Part shown: piece after piece, positions 8,108 through 16,083 of the stretch
How positions within the stretch are numbered: the stretch's first letter is position 1
Layout of the letters: each line of letters begins with the position of its first letter
Source: QHWT01 sp963755695
Lineage (GTDB): Bacteria; Acidobacteriota; Vicinamibacteria; Vicinamibacterales; 2-12-FULL-66-21
Assembly (NCBI GenBank): GCA_963755695.1
Contig: CAVWLB010000010.1
Coordinates: forward strand, 2,790,001 to 2,854,000
Reading direction: 5' to 3'
Length of the DNA stretch: 64,000 nucleotides
The notes under the pieces: generated by a model
What the model was told of the DNA's origin: nothing
Database searches by the model: none
What the model saw: only the letters and a program-made list of their open reading frames with translations
Program-made: the position numbers and the translations under genes

Positions 8108-9031
8108 TCAAGCTCGCCGGGCAACCTGACGGACCGCCACGGGCCGGGCGCGACGCTCGTGCTCGGCGCGGGTCAGCGTCCGGGTCACGAGGACCCGCAC
8201 GCCCCCCTTCGAGAGCGGCCGGATGGCCCGTTCCGCCGCGGCCCGGCTTCTGAACAGACCGAAGACGGCTGATCCGCTCCCCGACATCGCGGCAGCGACC
8301 GTCCCCAGCTCCTTGAGCTGGGCCTTAAGGGCGGAAATCTCCGGGTGCCTTCGGACCACCGGCGGTTCGAGATCATTGATCATCTGCGCCGCACGGCTCG
8401 GCCAGGGAACCGGCAGCAGCTGGAGCTCGCGCACCTCACGCAACCCTGCGGCGCGGTCCTCGTCGTACCAGGCATAAGCTTCGGCGGTGGACACGCCAAA
8501 CGGCGGACGAACGATCACCAGGAAGTGCGGCGGCATGTCGACGAGCGGGTAGATCTCTTCGCCCCGGCCGAGACCGAGGGCCGTGCCGCCGGAGAGGAAG
8601 AACGGTACGTCAGAGCCAATCGTCGCGCCCACTTCTCGAAGCAGCGTGATCGGAGCGCCGCCCCACAGGCGCGCCAGGGCGACGAGCGCGGCCGCAGCGT
8701 CCGCGCTCCCGCCGCCGAGTCCGGCCTCGAGCGGAATCTTCTTGTCGATCGCGATCGTCGTGTCACGCACGTCACCGGCACGTCCGAGCGCCGTCCAGAG
8801 AGCCGTCGCGGCCTTCCAGATCAAATTGCTCGCATCGAGCGGTACCGCGGCGGTGCGGCACTTCAACGTGAATGGACCTGGAGTCTCGGCACACACCAGC
8901 GTGTCGTGGAGCTCGATCGTCTGAAACACCGTGCGGAGCTCGTGGTAGCCGTCTGGTCGAACGCCGAGCACGCGAAGATCGAGGTTGACCTTGGCATGGG
9001 CGCGGACGGTGAGTTTGGGCGCGCGCTTCAT
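8108..9031 (-). CDS. ispE: 4-diphosphocytidyl-2-C-methyl-D-erythritol kinase
   Basis: IspE is the GHMP kinase of the MEP isoprenoid pathway; it phosphorylates CDP-methylerythritol. The sequence shows AHAKVNLDLRVLGVRPDGYHEL at the N-terminus, the ATP-binding loop PLEAGLGGGSADAAAAL and the C-terminal GHMP motif MSGSGSAVFGLF. The length, 307 aa, is typical. It starts just upstream of tRNA-Gln and prs and directly follows the lipoprotein gene at 9079-9901, all on the minus strand. Confidence 0.96.
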   Translation of the reverse strand: MKRAPKLTVRAHAKVNLDLRVLGVRPDGYHELRTVFQTIELHDTLVCAETPGPFTLKCRTAAVPLDASNLIWKAATALWTALGRAGDVRDTTIAIDKKIPLEAGLGGGSADAAAALVALARLWGGAPITLLREVGATIGSDVPFFLSGGTALGLGRGEEIYPLVDMPPHFLVIVRPPFGVSTAEAYAWYDEDRAAGLREVRELQLLPVPWPSRAAQMINDLEPPVVRRHPEISALKAQLKELGTVAAAMSGSGSAVFGLFRSRAAAERAIRPLSKGGVRVLVTRTLTRAEHERRARPVAVRQVARRA

Positions 9032-9078
9032 TTAGCGGACATGCGTGTCGTCTTCTCTGCTTCGTCCCATGCCGGGCC

Positions 9079-9901
9079 TCAGCTCCCCCCGAGCGGGCCG
9101 GCCTTTCTCAGGTCCTCGAGAGTGAGCGGCGCTGCGCGCTCCGGGATCTCCGCCTGAAAGGCCTTCGCGTCGAGGGTGGTGTTGATCTCCACCTGCGACA
9201 ATCGCAGCGTGAGATCGGCCGACACGCCGCCCACCGGACTCGGCCCGCAAATGGATTGTCGACGGACGGCCGTTGGCGTAGTCCGCATAGGCGACGGTCA
9301 GCGGGCCGCCGGTCGCGCCGGCCATCTTCCAGGCGCCATCAGACTGCTGCAGAAACGCGGTGCTGTCGGCGAGCGCAACCGAGGCGAGATTGTTGGCGTG
9401 CCGTTGGCCGCCGGCCGGCTCACCAGAAGAGAGGCCGCACCCGCTGACGGCACGTCGCAGCGCGTCGGGCCCCAGCGGCACGCCGGCCAGCGCTTCGACA
9501 ATCTGATCGGGCGGCGCATCGGCGAGCACGCGATCCTCGCGTGGGAGGACGAGCGTGCCGCGGTTGCCGTCGGCCGTCAGGACGAAGACCGGACGGCCGA
9601 ACGGCGCGATCCCTTCGAGGCGCGCTTTCGCCGGCGCCGCGAACCCGGCGTCGATCCGGCCGCGCAGCTTCGTGTTGGCCGCCTTGCCAGACAGCGACAT
9701 CGAGGCGGTGAAGGTCGTGACCGCGGCGCACGGCGCCGTCGCCTGCTGGTATGCGGACGCGAAATCGGGAAAGGCTGTTCCGCCGGTCGTTGGAAAAACC
9801 GGCGCGCGTGGCGGTGCGCAGGCGACCGCCAAACATGACCCGAGCACACATCCGCCTACCGTCCATCGCCGGCGGGACGGATCCTGTGCTTCACGGATCA
9901 C
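9079..9901 (-). CDS. Probable LolB-like or DUF4292-like outer-membrane lipoprotein, frameshifted
   Basis: A signal segment (VGGCVLGSCLAVAC) ends in a plausible lipobox Cys. The mature part resembles lipoproteins of the LolB/DUF4292 type (TFTASMSLSGKAANTKLRGRIDAG, KARLEGIAPFGRPVF, VLPREDRVL). The frame leaves homology after STIHLRAESGG and resumes one frame over as VSADLTLRLSQVEINTTLDA. The break is at the CCC run near 9230-9232, where removing one base restores a continuous protein. The start is uncertain: GTG 9901 or TTG 9910, both upstream of the signal segment. It may be a real mutation or a sequencing error. Family assignment is tentative. Confidence 0.6.
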
Positions 9902-9971
9902 ACGGACCAATTTTTCAGATCCGTATCGAACGGCGTGAACCGTGGCCTCGGCATGCGGGTTCCGGGCGGCA

Positions 9972-11543
9972 CTATTTGGATGCTTTACGGGCAGCGTCGA
10001 TCTTCTTCTGAATCTTGGCGCGATCGATCGAATCGCCGTCGCCGGCAAGCGCGGCCTGCCAGGCGGTGATGGCGTCGTTCCGCCGGTTCTGTTTGAGGCG
10101 CAGGTCGCCGAGATGATCCTGAATCACGGAATTGTTCGGCAGGCCGGCCGCCGCTTTCGTCAAGGGGGAGTCGGCGAGATCGAGCTTTCCCTGCTGCACG
10201 TAGGCCCATCCCAGGCTGTCCAGATATGACGGATTGTCGGGCTCCACCTTGAGCGCGCGCTGAATCAGCGACACCGCCTCGTCGAGCTGCGTTCCCCGCT
10301 CGGCAAGCATGTACCCGAGATAGTTAAGGGTGTTCGCGTCCAGCGGATCTTTCGTCAGGAGATCCCGGAACATGCGCTCGGCTTCGGCCTGACGGCCGGA
10401 TCTATCGAGCGCCGCGCCCAGCTGATACTTGACGGTCGTGTTCTCGGGCGCGCGGCTCGACGCGTCTTTCAGCGCGGCAACCGCTTCGTCGTTGCGATTG
10501 AGCTGCAGGAGCGCACTTCCCTGGACTCCGAGCAACAACGCGGTCTGGCTGGCCTTCGACGGTCCTGCGTCGCGCAGCCGTTCGATCTCCGGTTTGAGCA
10601 AATCGAGCGCATCCTGATAGCGCTCGCGGGCCAACAGTACCTGCGCCTGCAAGTAAATCCCGCGGACATCGTCAGGACTCGCCGACCGCAGCTCGCGGGC
10701 GGCACCCTCGGCCGCATCGAGATCGCGCGCGTTCAAGAGCGAGAAGCCGCGACGGGCAATGAGTTCCGGGTTGCGCGGATTCAGCTTCTGCGCCTCGCCC
10801 CAGGCCTCGGCCGCTTCGTGGAACTTGCGCTGGCGGTCGTAGACTTCCGCAAGACGCGCACGCGCCCGGAACGAATCGGGCTCGTTCTCCAGGACGTCCT
10901 TCAAGGTTGCGGCGGCATCGTCGCCGTTCCCCGCCGCTGCCTGGGCGTCAGCCAGCAGCAACCAGCCCTCGGCATAGCTTGGCTGCTCGTCGACGATGCG
11001 GCGCAGCAGCGGAACCGCGTCGCCCGGCCGATCGCGATCGATGTAGAGACGGGCCAGCGCGAGGTCGAGGGAGAGTTCGCCGCCGCCATCGCCGCGTGCG
11101 ATTTCGAGGGCGGCGATGGCCTTGCTTGGATACGACGCGAGATCGTCGCCGGGCCGGAGAATCTTCTTCTGATCCACGCTTGCGGCGAGCACCGTTCCAA
11201 GAATCCGATTGGCTTCGCGGTTCTTCGGATCGATCGTCAGCGCCTGTTCGGCCGCTTCCACTGCCTCGCGCGCCCGATCCTGACGCGCGTAGAGCGCCGC
11301 CAGCTCGGCGCGCACCTCGGCGCTCTTCGGCGCCATCGCGATCGCCTGCTTCAGGGCGTCGACCGCGTCCTCGATCTTACCTTCGCCTTCGTAGAACCGC
11401 GCGAGCAGGAAGTAATAGCTTGGATCGGACGTCTCGCTCGATCGATCGGCGGCTGCGGCGGACTGGGCCCCCGCCACCGGACGCTGGGGAGGTGCCACGC
11501 TCGGCAGCGTCAGACAGAGCAGAAGAGGCAGAGGTATCGGCAT
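9972..11543 (-). CDS. Secreted tetratricopeptide-repeat protein
   Basis: The 523-aa protein has an N-terminal signal peptide (MPIPLPLLLCLTLPS) and then about ten TPR units, for example YYFLLARFYEGEGKIEDAVD, SAEVRAELAALYARQDRAREA and PSYLDSLGWAYVQQGKLDLA. TPRs are helical scaffolds for protein binding. The placement next to a lipoprotein gene suggests an envelope-assembly or tethering role, which is inference. The ATG at 11543 has an AGGA sequence close upstream. It is divergent from the Trm112-like gene across a 23-nt gap. Confidence 0.85.
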   Translation of the reverse strand: MPIPLPLLLCLTLPSVAPPQRPVAGAQSAAAADRSSETSDPSYYFLLARFYEGEGKIEDAVDALKQAIAMAPKSAEVRAELAALYARQDRAREAVEAAEQALTIDPKNREANRILGTVLAASVDQKKILRPGDDLASYPSKAIAALEIARGDGGGELSLDLALARLYIDRDRPGDAVPLLRRIVDEQPSYAEGWLLLADAQAAAGNGDDAAATLKDVLENEPDSFRARARLAEVYDRQRKFHEAAEAWGEAQKLNPRNPELIARRGFSLLNARDLDAAEGAARELRSASPDDVRGIYLQAQVLLARERYQDALDLLKPEIERLRDAGPSKASQTALLLGVQGSALLQLNRNDEAVAALKDASSRAPENTTVKYQLGAALDRSGRQAEAERMFRDLLTKDPLDANTLNYLGYMLAERGTQLDEAVSLIQRALKVEPDNPSYLDSLGWAYVQQGKLDLADSPLTKAAAGLPNNSVIQDHLGDLRLKQNRRNDAITAWQAALAGDGDSIDRAKIQKKIDAARKASK

Positions 11544-11566
11544 TCCTACTGACTATAATAGTCCCG
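11544..11566. promoter_or_regulatory. Divergent promoter with palindromic -10 region
   Basis: The 23-nt gap contains TATAAT at 11554-11559, only 7 nt before the ATG at 11567. That would place transcription start at or next to the start codon (a leaderless mRNA). The surrounding GACTATAATAGTC is an almost perfect palindrome and gives TATTAT on the other strand for the TPR gene. No good -35 box was seen for either direction. Confidence 0.5.
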
Positions 11567-11737
11567 ATGGCCGTTGACCCGGAGCTTCTCGAGATCCTCG
11601 CGTGCCCCAACTGCAAGACCAAGGTCGAACTTGTGAAGGGGGGCAACGCACTCAAGTGTCCACAGTGCCGGCGCGTCTATCCGATCAAGGACGACATCCC
11701 GGTAATGCTCATCGACGAAGCCACGATCGAGAATTGA
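11567..11737 (+). CDS. Trm112-like small zinc-binding protein
   Basis: This 56-aa protein has the bacterial Trm112/UPF0434 pattern: PELLEILACPNCKTKVEL, then LKCPQCRRVYPIKDDIPVML. Two CxxC pairs would bind one zinc. In bacteria the role is unclear; in eukaryotes and archaea Trm112 activates methyltransferases. The start ATG 11567 has no room for a Shine-Dalgarno sequence if transcription starts at the TATAAT 7 nt upstream. Confidence 0.9.
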   Translation: MAVDPELLEILACPNCKTKVELVKGGNALKCPQCRRVYPIKDDIPVMLIDEATIEN

Positions 11738-11848
11738 TCGGGCGTCAATGTTCAATGCTCACCGTCCGCTGCTCGAGGTTCGAGGCGAGCTGGTTCAGAG
11801 GTCGTGCATTGAGCAGCGTCAACTGAACGTTCTTCACGAGCGTCGCGA

Positions 11849-12913
11849 GTGAAGATCCTGTTGCTCAGACTGCGGCTGATCGGCGACGTGGTATTCACGA
11901 CCCCAGTCATCCGCGCGTTGCGGCGGACGTATCCCGGCGGGCACCTCGCCTATCTCGTGGAGCCGGACGCCGCTCCGGTCGTGATCAACAACCCGCACCT
12001 CGACGAGGTCATCGTCGCGCCGCGGGTCCGCGGCGCGCGACGGATATGGAGCGACCTGGCGCTCGCCCGCCGCCTCAGACGCGAGCGCTTCGATGTCGCA
12101 ATCGACATGCACGGGGGCCCGCGCAGCGGCTGGCTGACGTGGGCGACAGGCGCGAGGGAACGGATCGGCTACGACATTCGAGGACGGGCCTGGATGTACA
12201 CGCGGATCGTGCCCCGCGCCCGCGATCTGCGGCCGCGGCACTCGGTGTTGAACCAGTGGGATCTGCTCGACGCGATACCGGACTGGCCGCGCGAGCCGGC
12301 GGATCCCGAGCGCGACGCGGTAGAGATGGCGCTCGATGGCGGCGCCGACGAACGGATGCGCACGCGCCTGGCACGCGCCGGCGTGGCCGGCGGCGACGAC
12401 GTGATCGTCGTGCACGTGAGCGCCGGGAACCCCTTCCGGCGATGGCCGGAGTCGTTTTTCGCCGACCTGGTGACGAGTCTGGCGACCCAGGGAAGTTCAC
12501 GACGGATCGTGCTCAGCTCAGGTCCGTCGGACCGCGAGGCGGCCGGCAGGATTGCGGCCGCCGCACGCGCCCGGCTTGGTCCGCTGAGCGACCGGATCCT
12601 CGATCTCGGAGAGTTCGATTTGCAGGAGTTGCGCGCGCTGGTCGGCCTCAGCCGTCTGTTCATCGGCGGCGATACCGGGCCGCTGCACATTGCCGCGTCG
12701 ACGCCCACGCCGATCGTCGGGATATATGGACCGACGCTTGCGGCGCGCTCGGCGCCGTGGCGAACCCCGGCGGCGCGCACGATTTCCGTGGAGAAGCAGG
12801 ACCTGCCGTGCCGACCGTGCGATCAGCGGACGTGCGCGCCGGGCGACTTTCGATGCCTGACAACATTGACGGCGGATACGGTAATCGCCGCGGCCGAGCG
12901 CGCGCTCGCATGA
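11849..12913 (+). CDS. Glycosyltransferase family 9 (heptosyltransferase-like)
   Basis: ADP-heptose:LPS heptosyltransferases of this family (WaaC/WaaF type) build the inner LPS core in the cytoplasm. The N-terminus, KILLLRLRLIGDVVFTTPVIRALRRTYP, is diagnostic. The C-terminal domain has FIGGDTGPLHIAASTPTPIVGIYGPT, which binds the nucleotide sugar. A Cys-rich tail (LPCRPCDQRTC) is also common in the family. The 354-aa protein starts with GTG 11849. Its stop overlaps the next start as ATGA, so it is probably translationally coupled to the O-antigen ligase. Confidence 0.92.
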   Translation: MKILLLRLRLIGDVVFTTPVIRALRRTYPGGHLAYLVEPDAAPVVINNPHLDEVIVAPRVRGARRIWSDLALARRLRRERFDVAIDMHGGPRSGWLTWATGARERIGYDIRGRAWMYTRIVPRARDLRPRHSVLNQWDLLDAIPDWPREPADPERDAVEMALDGGADERMRTRLARAGVAGGDDVIVVHVSAGNPFRRWPESFFADLVTSLATQGSSRRIVLSSGPSDREAAGRIAAAARARLGPLSDRILDLGEFDLQELRALVGLSRLFIGGDTGPLHIAASTPTPIVGIYGPTLAARSAPWRTPAARTISVEKQDLPCRPCDQRTCAPGDFRCLTTLTADTVIAAAERALA

Positions 12914-14163
12914 ACGGCGAGAAAGTGTGGCCGGTGCCCTCGAAAGCGTTGAGCGCGGGAAAGCCGGATACCTCCGGTGAATCCGTCCTGCCCTCGGATC
13001 CGCTCGAGCGGGTCGCGTGCCTGGCGCTGCTTGCGTTCGCCGGCGCGATGCAGGTTTCAATCGCGGCCGCCGACATCCTGCTGACGATCGCCGCCATTCT
13101 CTGGATCGCTGTGGTGATCCGGAACCACGAGCGGATCCATGTGCCGAGCATGTTCTGGCCGCTGGCCGCGTACGCCGCGGCCACGCTGGTCGCCGCCATC
13201 TTTTCGGTCGATCCCCGGGTCAGCCTGATCGACTCCAAGCAGCTCGTCCTGCTGATCATCGTGCCGATCATTTACCGGCTGTTGCCGGGAAAGTTGAGCC
13301 TGACGGCAGTCGACGTGGTGATCACCATCGGCGCGCTGAGCGCAACCTACGGAATCGTCCAGTACCTGATCCTCAATTACGACGATCTCGGACGCCGGCC
13401 GCAGGGATCCCTCGGGCTGTACATGACTTATTCGGGACTCCTGATGCTGGTGACGTGCTCGGCCGTCGCGCGGCTCCTGTTCGCCAGCCATCACCGCCAG
13501 TGGGCGGCGCTGGTCATGCCCGCGCTGGTGCTCGCGCTCGCATTCACGTTCACCCGAAGCGCATGGGTGGGGGCGTGCGTGGGTGTCGGTCTGCTATTCC
13601 TGTTGCGGGACTTCCGGCTGATTGCGCTTCTACCGGTGGCGTTTGGCCTCTTCCTCGCGGTCGCCCCGGCCAAGCTCACCGCCCGGTTCTACTCGACCTT
13701 CAGCCTGACCGATCCGTCGAACATCGACCGCGTCGCGATGATGAAGTCGGGGTTCCGGATCATCGAGGACGACCCGCTGACCGGGGTCGGACCCGACATG
13801 ATCATTCAGGTGTATCCGCACTATCGGGACAAGACGGCGGTCAACCAACTGAACCCCCACCTCCACAACGTGCCGCTGCAGATCGCTGCCGAGCGAGGGC
13901 TGCCGGCGCTTGCCGTGTGGGTCTGGTTCATCGCATCGCTGCTGCGGGATTTCATCCGGCGCCGGCGCGAGCCGTTCCCGTCACTCTCGAACGCCGGGAT
14001 CGCGGTCATAGCGGCCATGCTCGCCGCCGGATTGTTCGAATACAATTTCGGCGACTCCGAGTTTCTGATGCTGTTCCTGGTCCTCGTGACGCTGCCCTAC
14101 GCTGCAGAGCGCGCCCCACGCGTTGCCGCCGCCCCGATCGTCCATGCCCGGCGCGCCGGCTGA
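12910..14163 (+). CDS. O-antigen ligase family protein (WaaL/Wzy_C type)
   Basis: This is a 417-aa polytopic membrane protein with about 10-12 predicted membrane segments. The large periplasmic loop carries NPHLHNVPLQIAAERGLPAL, the Wzy_C/O-antigen-ligase motif with the functional His, as well as a conserved Arg-Ser (FTFTRSAWVGA). It likely joins or polymerises an undecaprenyl-linked glycan on the periplasmic side. It starts inside the stop of the GT9 gene and ends 20 nt into the heptose kinase gene, so the three form a tight operon. Confidence 0.88.
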   Translation: MNGEKVWPVPSKALSAGKPDTSGESVLPSDPLERVACLALLAFAGAMQVSIAAADILLTIAAILWIAVVIRNHERIHVPSMFWPLAAYAAATLVAAIFSVDPRVSLIDSKQLVLLIIVPIIYRLLPGKLSLTAVDVVITIGALSATYGIVQYLILNYDDLGRRPQGSLGLYMTYSGLLMLVTCSAVARLLFASHHRQWAALVMPALVLALAFTFTRSAWVGACVGVGLLFLLRDFRLIALLPVAFGLFLAVAPAKLTARFYSTFSLTDPSNIDRVAMMKSGFRIIEDDPLTGVGPDMIIQVYPHYRDKTAVNQLNPHLHNVPLQIAAERGLPALAVWVWFIASLLRDFIRRRREPFPSLSNAGIAVIAAMLAAGLFEYNFGDSEFLMLFLVLVTLPYAAERAPRVAAAPIVHARRAG

Positions 14164-15121
14164 TCTGTCCAGACTGCTCGATCGCGCGCACGGGCGCGCG
14201 GTGCTCATCGTTGGCGATCTGATGCTCGATCATTTCGTCATCGGACGGGTCGAGCGGATCTCGCCGGAGGCCCCGGTCCCGGTGGTCCAGTTCGATCATG
14301 AGGAGTACCGGCTGGGGGGCGCGGCAAACGTCGCGCACAACGTCTCTGCGCTCGGCGGCCATGTGGAGATCGCAGGCCTCGTGGGATCGGACGAGCCTGC
14401 CGCGCGGCTCCTGGCAGACCTGGCGCGAGTGGGCATCGATACCACGTCAATCGTGATCGACCCGTCGCGCTGCACGACCCGCAAGCTGCGCGTGGTCACG
14501 ACGAGAAACCAGCAGGTGGCCCGAGTGGACTACGAGTGCGACGGCGAGATGACCGGCGCCCTCGAGGACGTCGTGGTGAGGAAGGTGCGCGAGGCGATCT
14601 CACGCGCGGCAATCGTGCTGATCTCGGACTACCAGAAAGGGGTTGTTACGCGCCTCGTGGCCGAGACCGCTATCGACTGCGCGCGGGCGAAAGGGATTCC
14701 CTCCCTCGTCGATCCCAAGGTTCCCCACATCGACTACTACCGGGGGGCCTCGCTGATCACCCCGAACCATCACGAAGCGGAAGCGATGACGCTGATGCGG
14801 ATCCGCCACACTGAAGACGCGCGCGTGGCTGCGCAGCGCTTCCGCGAACGCGCCCAGTGCGAGAGCGTGCTCATCACCCGCGGCGAGTACGGCATGTGGC
14901 TCCTCGGCCCCGACGGCGAATTCGATCTGCCGGCCGAAGCACGGGAAGTCTCGGATGTGACGGGCGCCGGAGACACCGTTATTGCCGCAATCGCCCTCGG
15001 CCTGGCGGCGGGTGGATCGCTCCAGGACGCGGCGCGCCTCGCCAATCGCGCCGCGGGACTCGCCGTCAGCAGGTTCGGCCCGGCCGCGATCACCGCAGAA
15101 GAACTCCGGTCGGCGCTCTGA
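14144..15121 (+). CDS. D-beta-D-heptose-7-phosphate kinase (HldE N-terminal domain/RfaE1 type)
   Basis: This PfkB-family kinase phosphorylates D-glycero-manno-heptose 7-phosphate on the way to ADP-heptose. It shows VGDLMLDHFVIGRVERISPEAPVPVVQ near the start, YRLGGAANVAHNVSALGG, and the PfkB signature DVTGAGDTVIAAIALGLAAG near the end. At 325 aa it has the kinase only; the adenylyltransferase domain found in fused HldE is absent and must be elsewhere. ATG 14144 is chosen over an upstream TTG at 14123. Confidence 0.92.
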   Translation: MPGAPADLSRLLDRAHGRAVLIVGDLMLDHFVIGRVERISPEAPVPVVQFDHEEYRLGGAANVAHNVSALGGHVEIAGLVGSDEPAARLLADLARVGIDTTSIVIDPSRCTTRKLRVVTTRNQQVARVDYECDGEMTGALEDVVVRKVREAISRAAIVLISDYQKGVVTRLVAETAIDCARAKGIPSLVDPKVPHIDYYRGASLITPNHHEAEAMTLMRIRHTEDARVAAQRFRERAQCESVLITRGEYGMWLLGPDGEFDLPAEAREVSDVTGAGDTVIAAIALGLAAGGSLQDAARLANRAAGLAVSRFGPAAITAEELRSAL

Positions 15122-15131
15122 ACGTCCACTC

Positions 15132-15962
15132 TCAGCCGGACTTGTCCAGCCAGCGGGCGATTTTCTCGATGCGCGTGGGACGGACCTCGGCGGGAAGATC
15201 GATTGGCTGCGCGCGATACCGCGCCGCGGCCTCTTTCACCGACAGGCCTTCGATGAATGCGTCGGCCAGGCGACGCGAGATCTCGGCGTCGTAGCCGGCC
15301 TTGTTGCCCCAGTAGTGCACGAACCACGGGTCGGCGGCACGAAGGCGTTCGGTACGTCCCAGCACCACCCCCTCGACGAGCTGCTCCGTCGCAAAATGAC
15401 GGACCCCGGCAGCGGCCATGTCGTCGTACAGCTGCAGGGCCCGGTCGAACAACGGTCGATCGACCGCCGGGGCCGCGAGCACGCCGGAATTCCACATGGC
15501 GTCTCCCTCGCGCACCTCCCACGGGCCGAAGGTGCGGCCGCGGAGTTGCTCCCACAACTCGCGATTCCCGCGCCGCGGACTGCGGCCGAGATCGTATTCA
15601 TGCTTGTGCATGAAGAGATCTCCGCCCTGCAGCCTTTCGACGAACGAGCCAAGGTGTTGACGCGCGAGCACGTCGCAATCGAGAAACGCAATCGCGCCCG
15701 CCTCCGGCCACGCCGTCCGCATCAGCGCCAGCTTCTGACGCATCGAGAATGGGTCCGCGCCGCGCCACGCGTCGAGCAACGCCCGATCGAGATAGGCAAT
15801 CTCGATGCGAGTGCCAAACCACACGAAATACTCGGGCCGATCGGTCGCCACGACGATCTCGTACGGCTCGGGCGCGTAGGCCACCAGCGAGAGCAGCAGC
15901 ATCAGCGACTGCCGATACACACCGGAGGCATCGCCGTAGGCGAGGGTAACGTAACGGAGCAT
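15132..15962 (-). CDS. Putative GT-A type glycosyltransferase
   Basis: This 276-aa protein begins MLRYVTLAYGDASGVYRQSL. It has a strand-helix pattern of a nucleotide-sugar fold with a DxD-like motif in IAFLDCDVLARQHL (near residues 92-105). DAMWNSGVLA and WFVHYWGNKAGYD resemble sequences seen in GT8-like or mannosyl-type transferases. The donor and acceptor cannot be told. It is convergent with the heptose kinase gene and lies 3' of the GT39 gene on the same strand. Confidence 0.6.
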   Translation of the reverse strand: MLRYVTLAYGDASGVYRQSLMLLLSLVAYAPEPYEIVVATDRPEYFVWFGTRIEIAYLDRALLDAWRGADPFSMRQKLALMRTAWPEAGAIAFLDCDVLARQHLGSFVERLQGGDLFMHKHEYDLGRSPRRGNRELWEQLRGRTFGPWEVREGDAMWNSGVLAAPAVDRPLFDRALQLYDDMAAAGVRHFATEQLVEGVVLGRTERLRAADPWFVHYWGNKAGYDAEISRRLADAFIEGLSVKEAAARYRAQPIDLPAEVRPTRIEKIARWLDKSG

Positions 15963-15965
15963 GGG

Positions 15966-16083
15966 TTGGATCTGGTGATTTCGTGATTCGTGATTGGTGA
16001 TTTAGTGATTGTCTTCCCCGGCGTCCGCGCGAACGCCAATCACTAAATCACGATCACCAGATCACCATGACCAAATCACCAAA
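15966..16083. repeat. TTGGTGATT-type inverted repeat after the GT39 gene
   Basis: The left arm, 15966-16011, has units such as TGATTGGTGATTTAGTGATT. The right arm, about 16036-16084, has AATCACTAAATCACGATCAC and AAATCACCAAATC. A GC-rich loop of about 25 nt separates them. The TGA stop of the GT39 gene (16084-16086) is part of a repeat unit. Confidence 0.82.

Noticed and set aside
12046..12909. N-terminal extension of the O-antigen ligase to about 700 aa
   Set aside because: The extra frame overlaps the GT9 gene entirely. The ligase starts naturally at ATG 12910 in an ATGA overlap.
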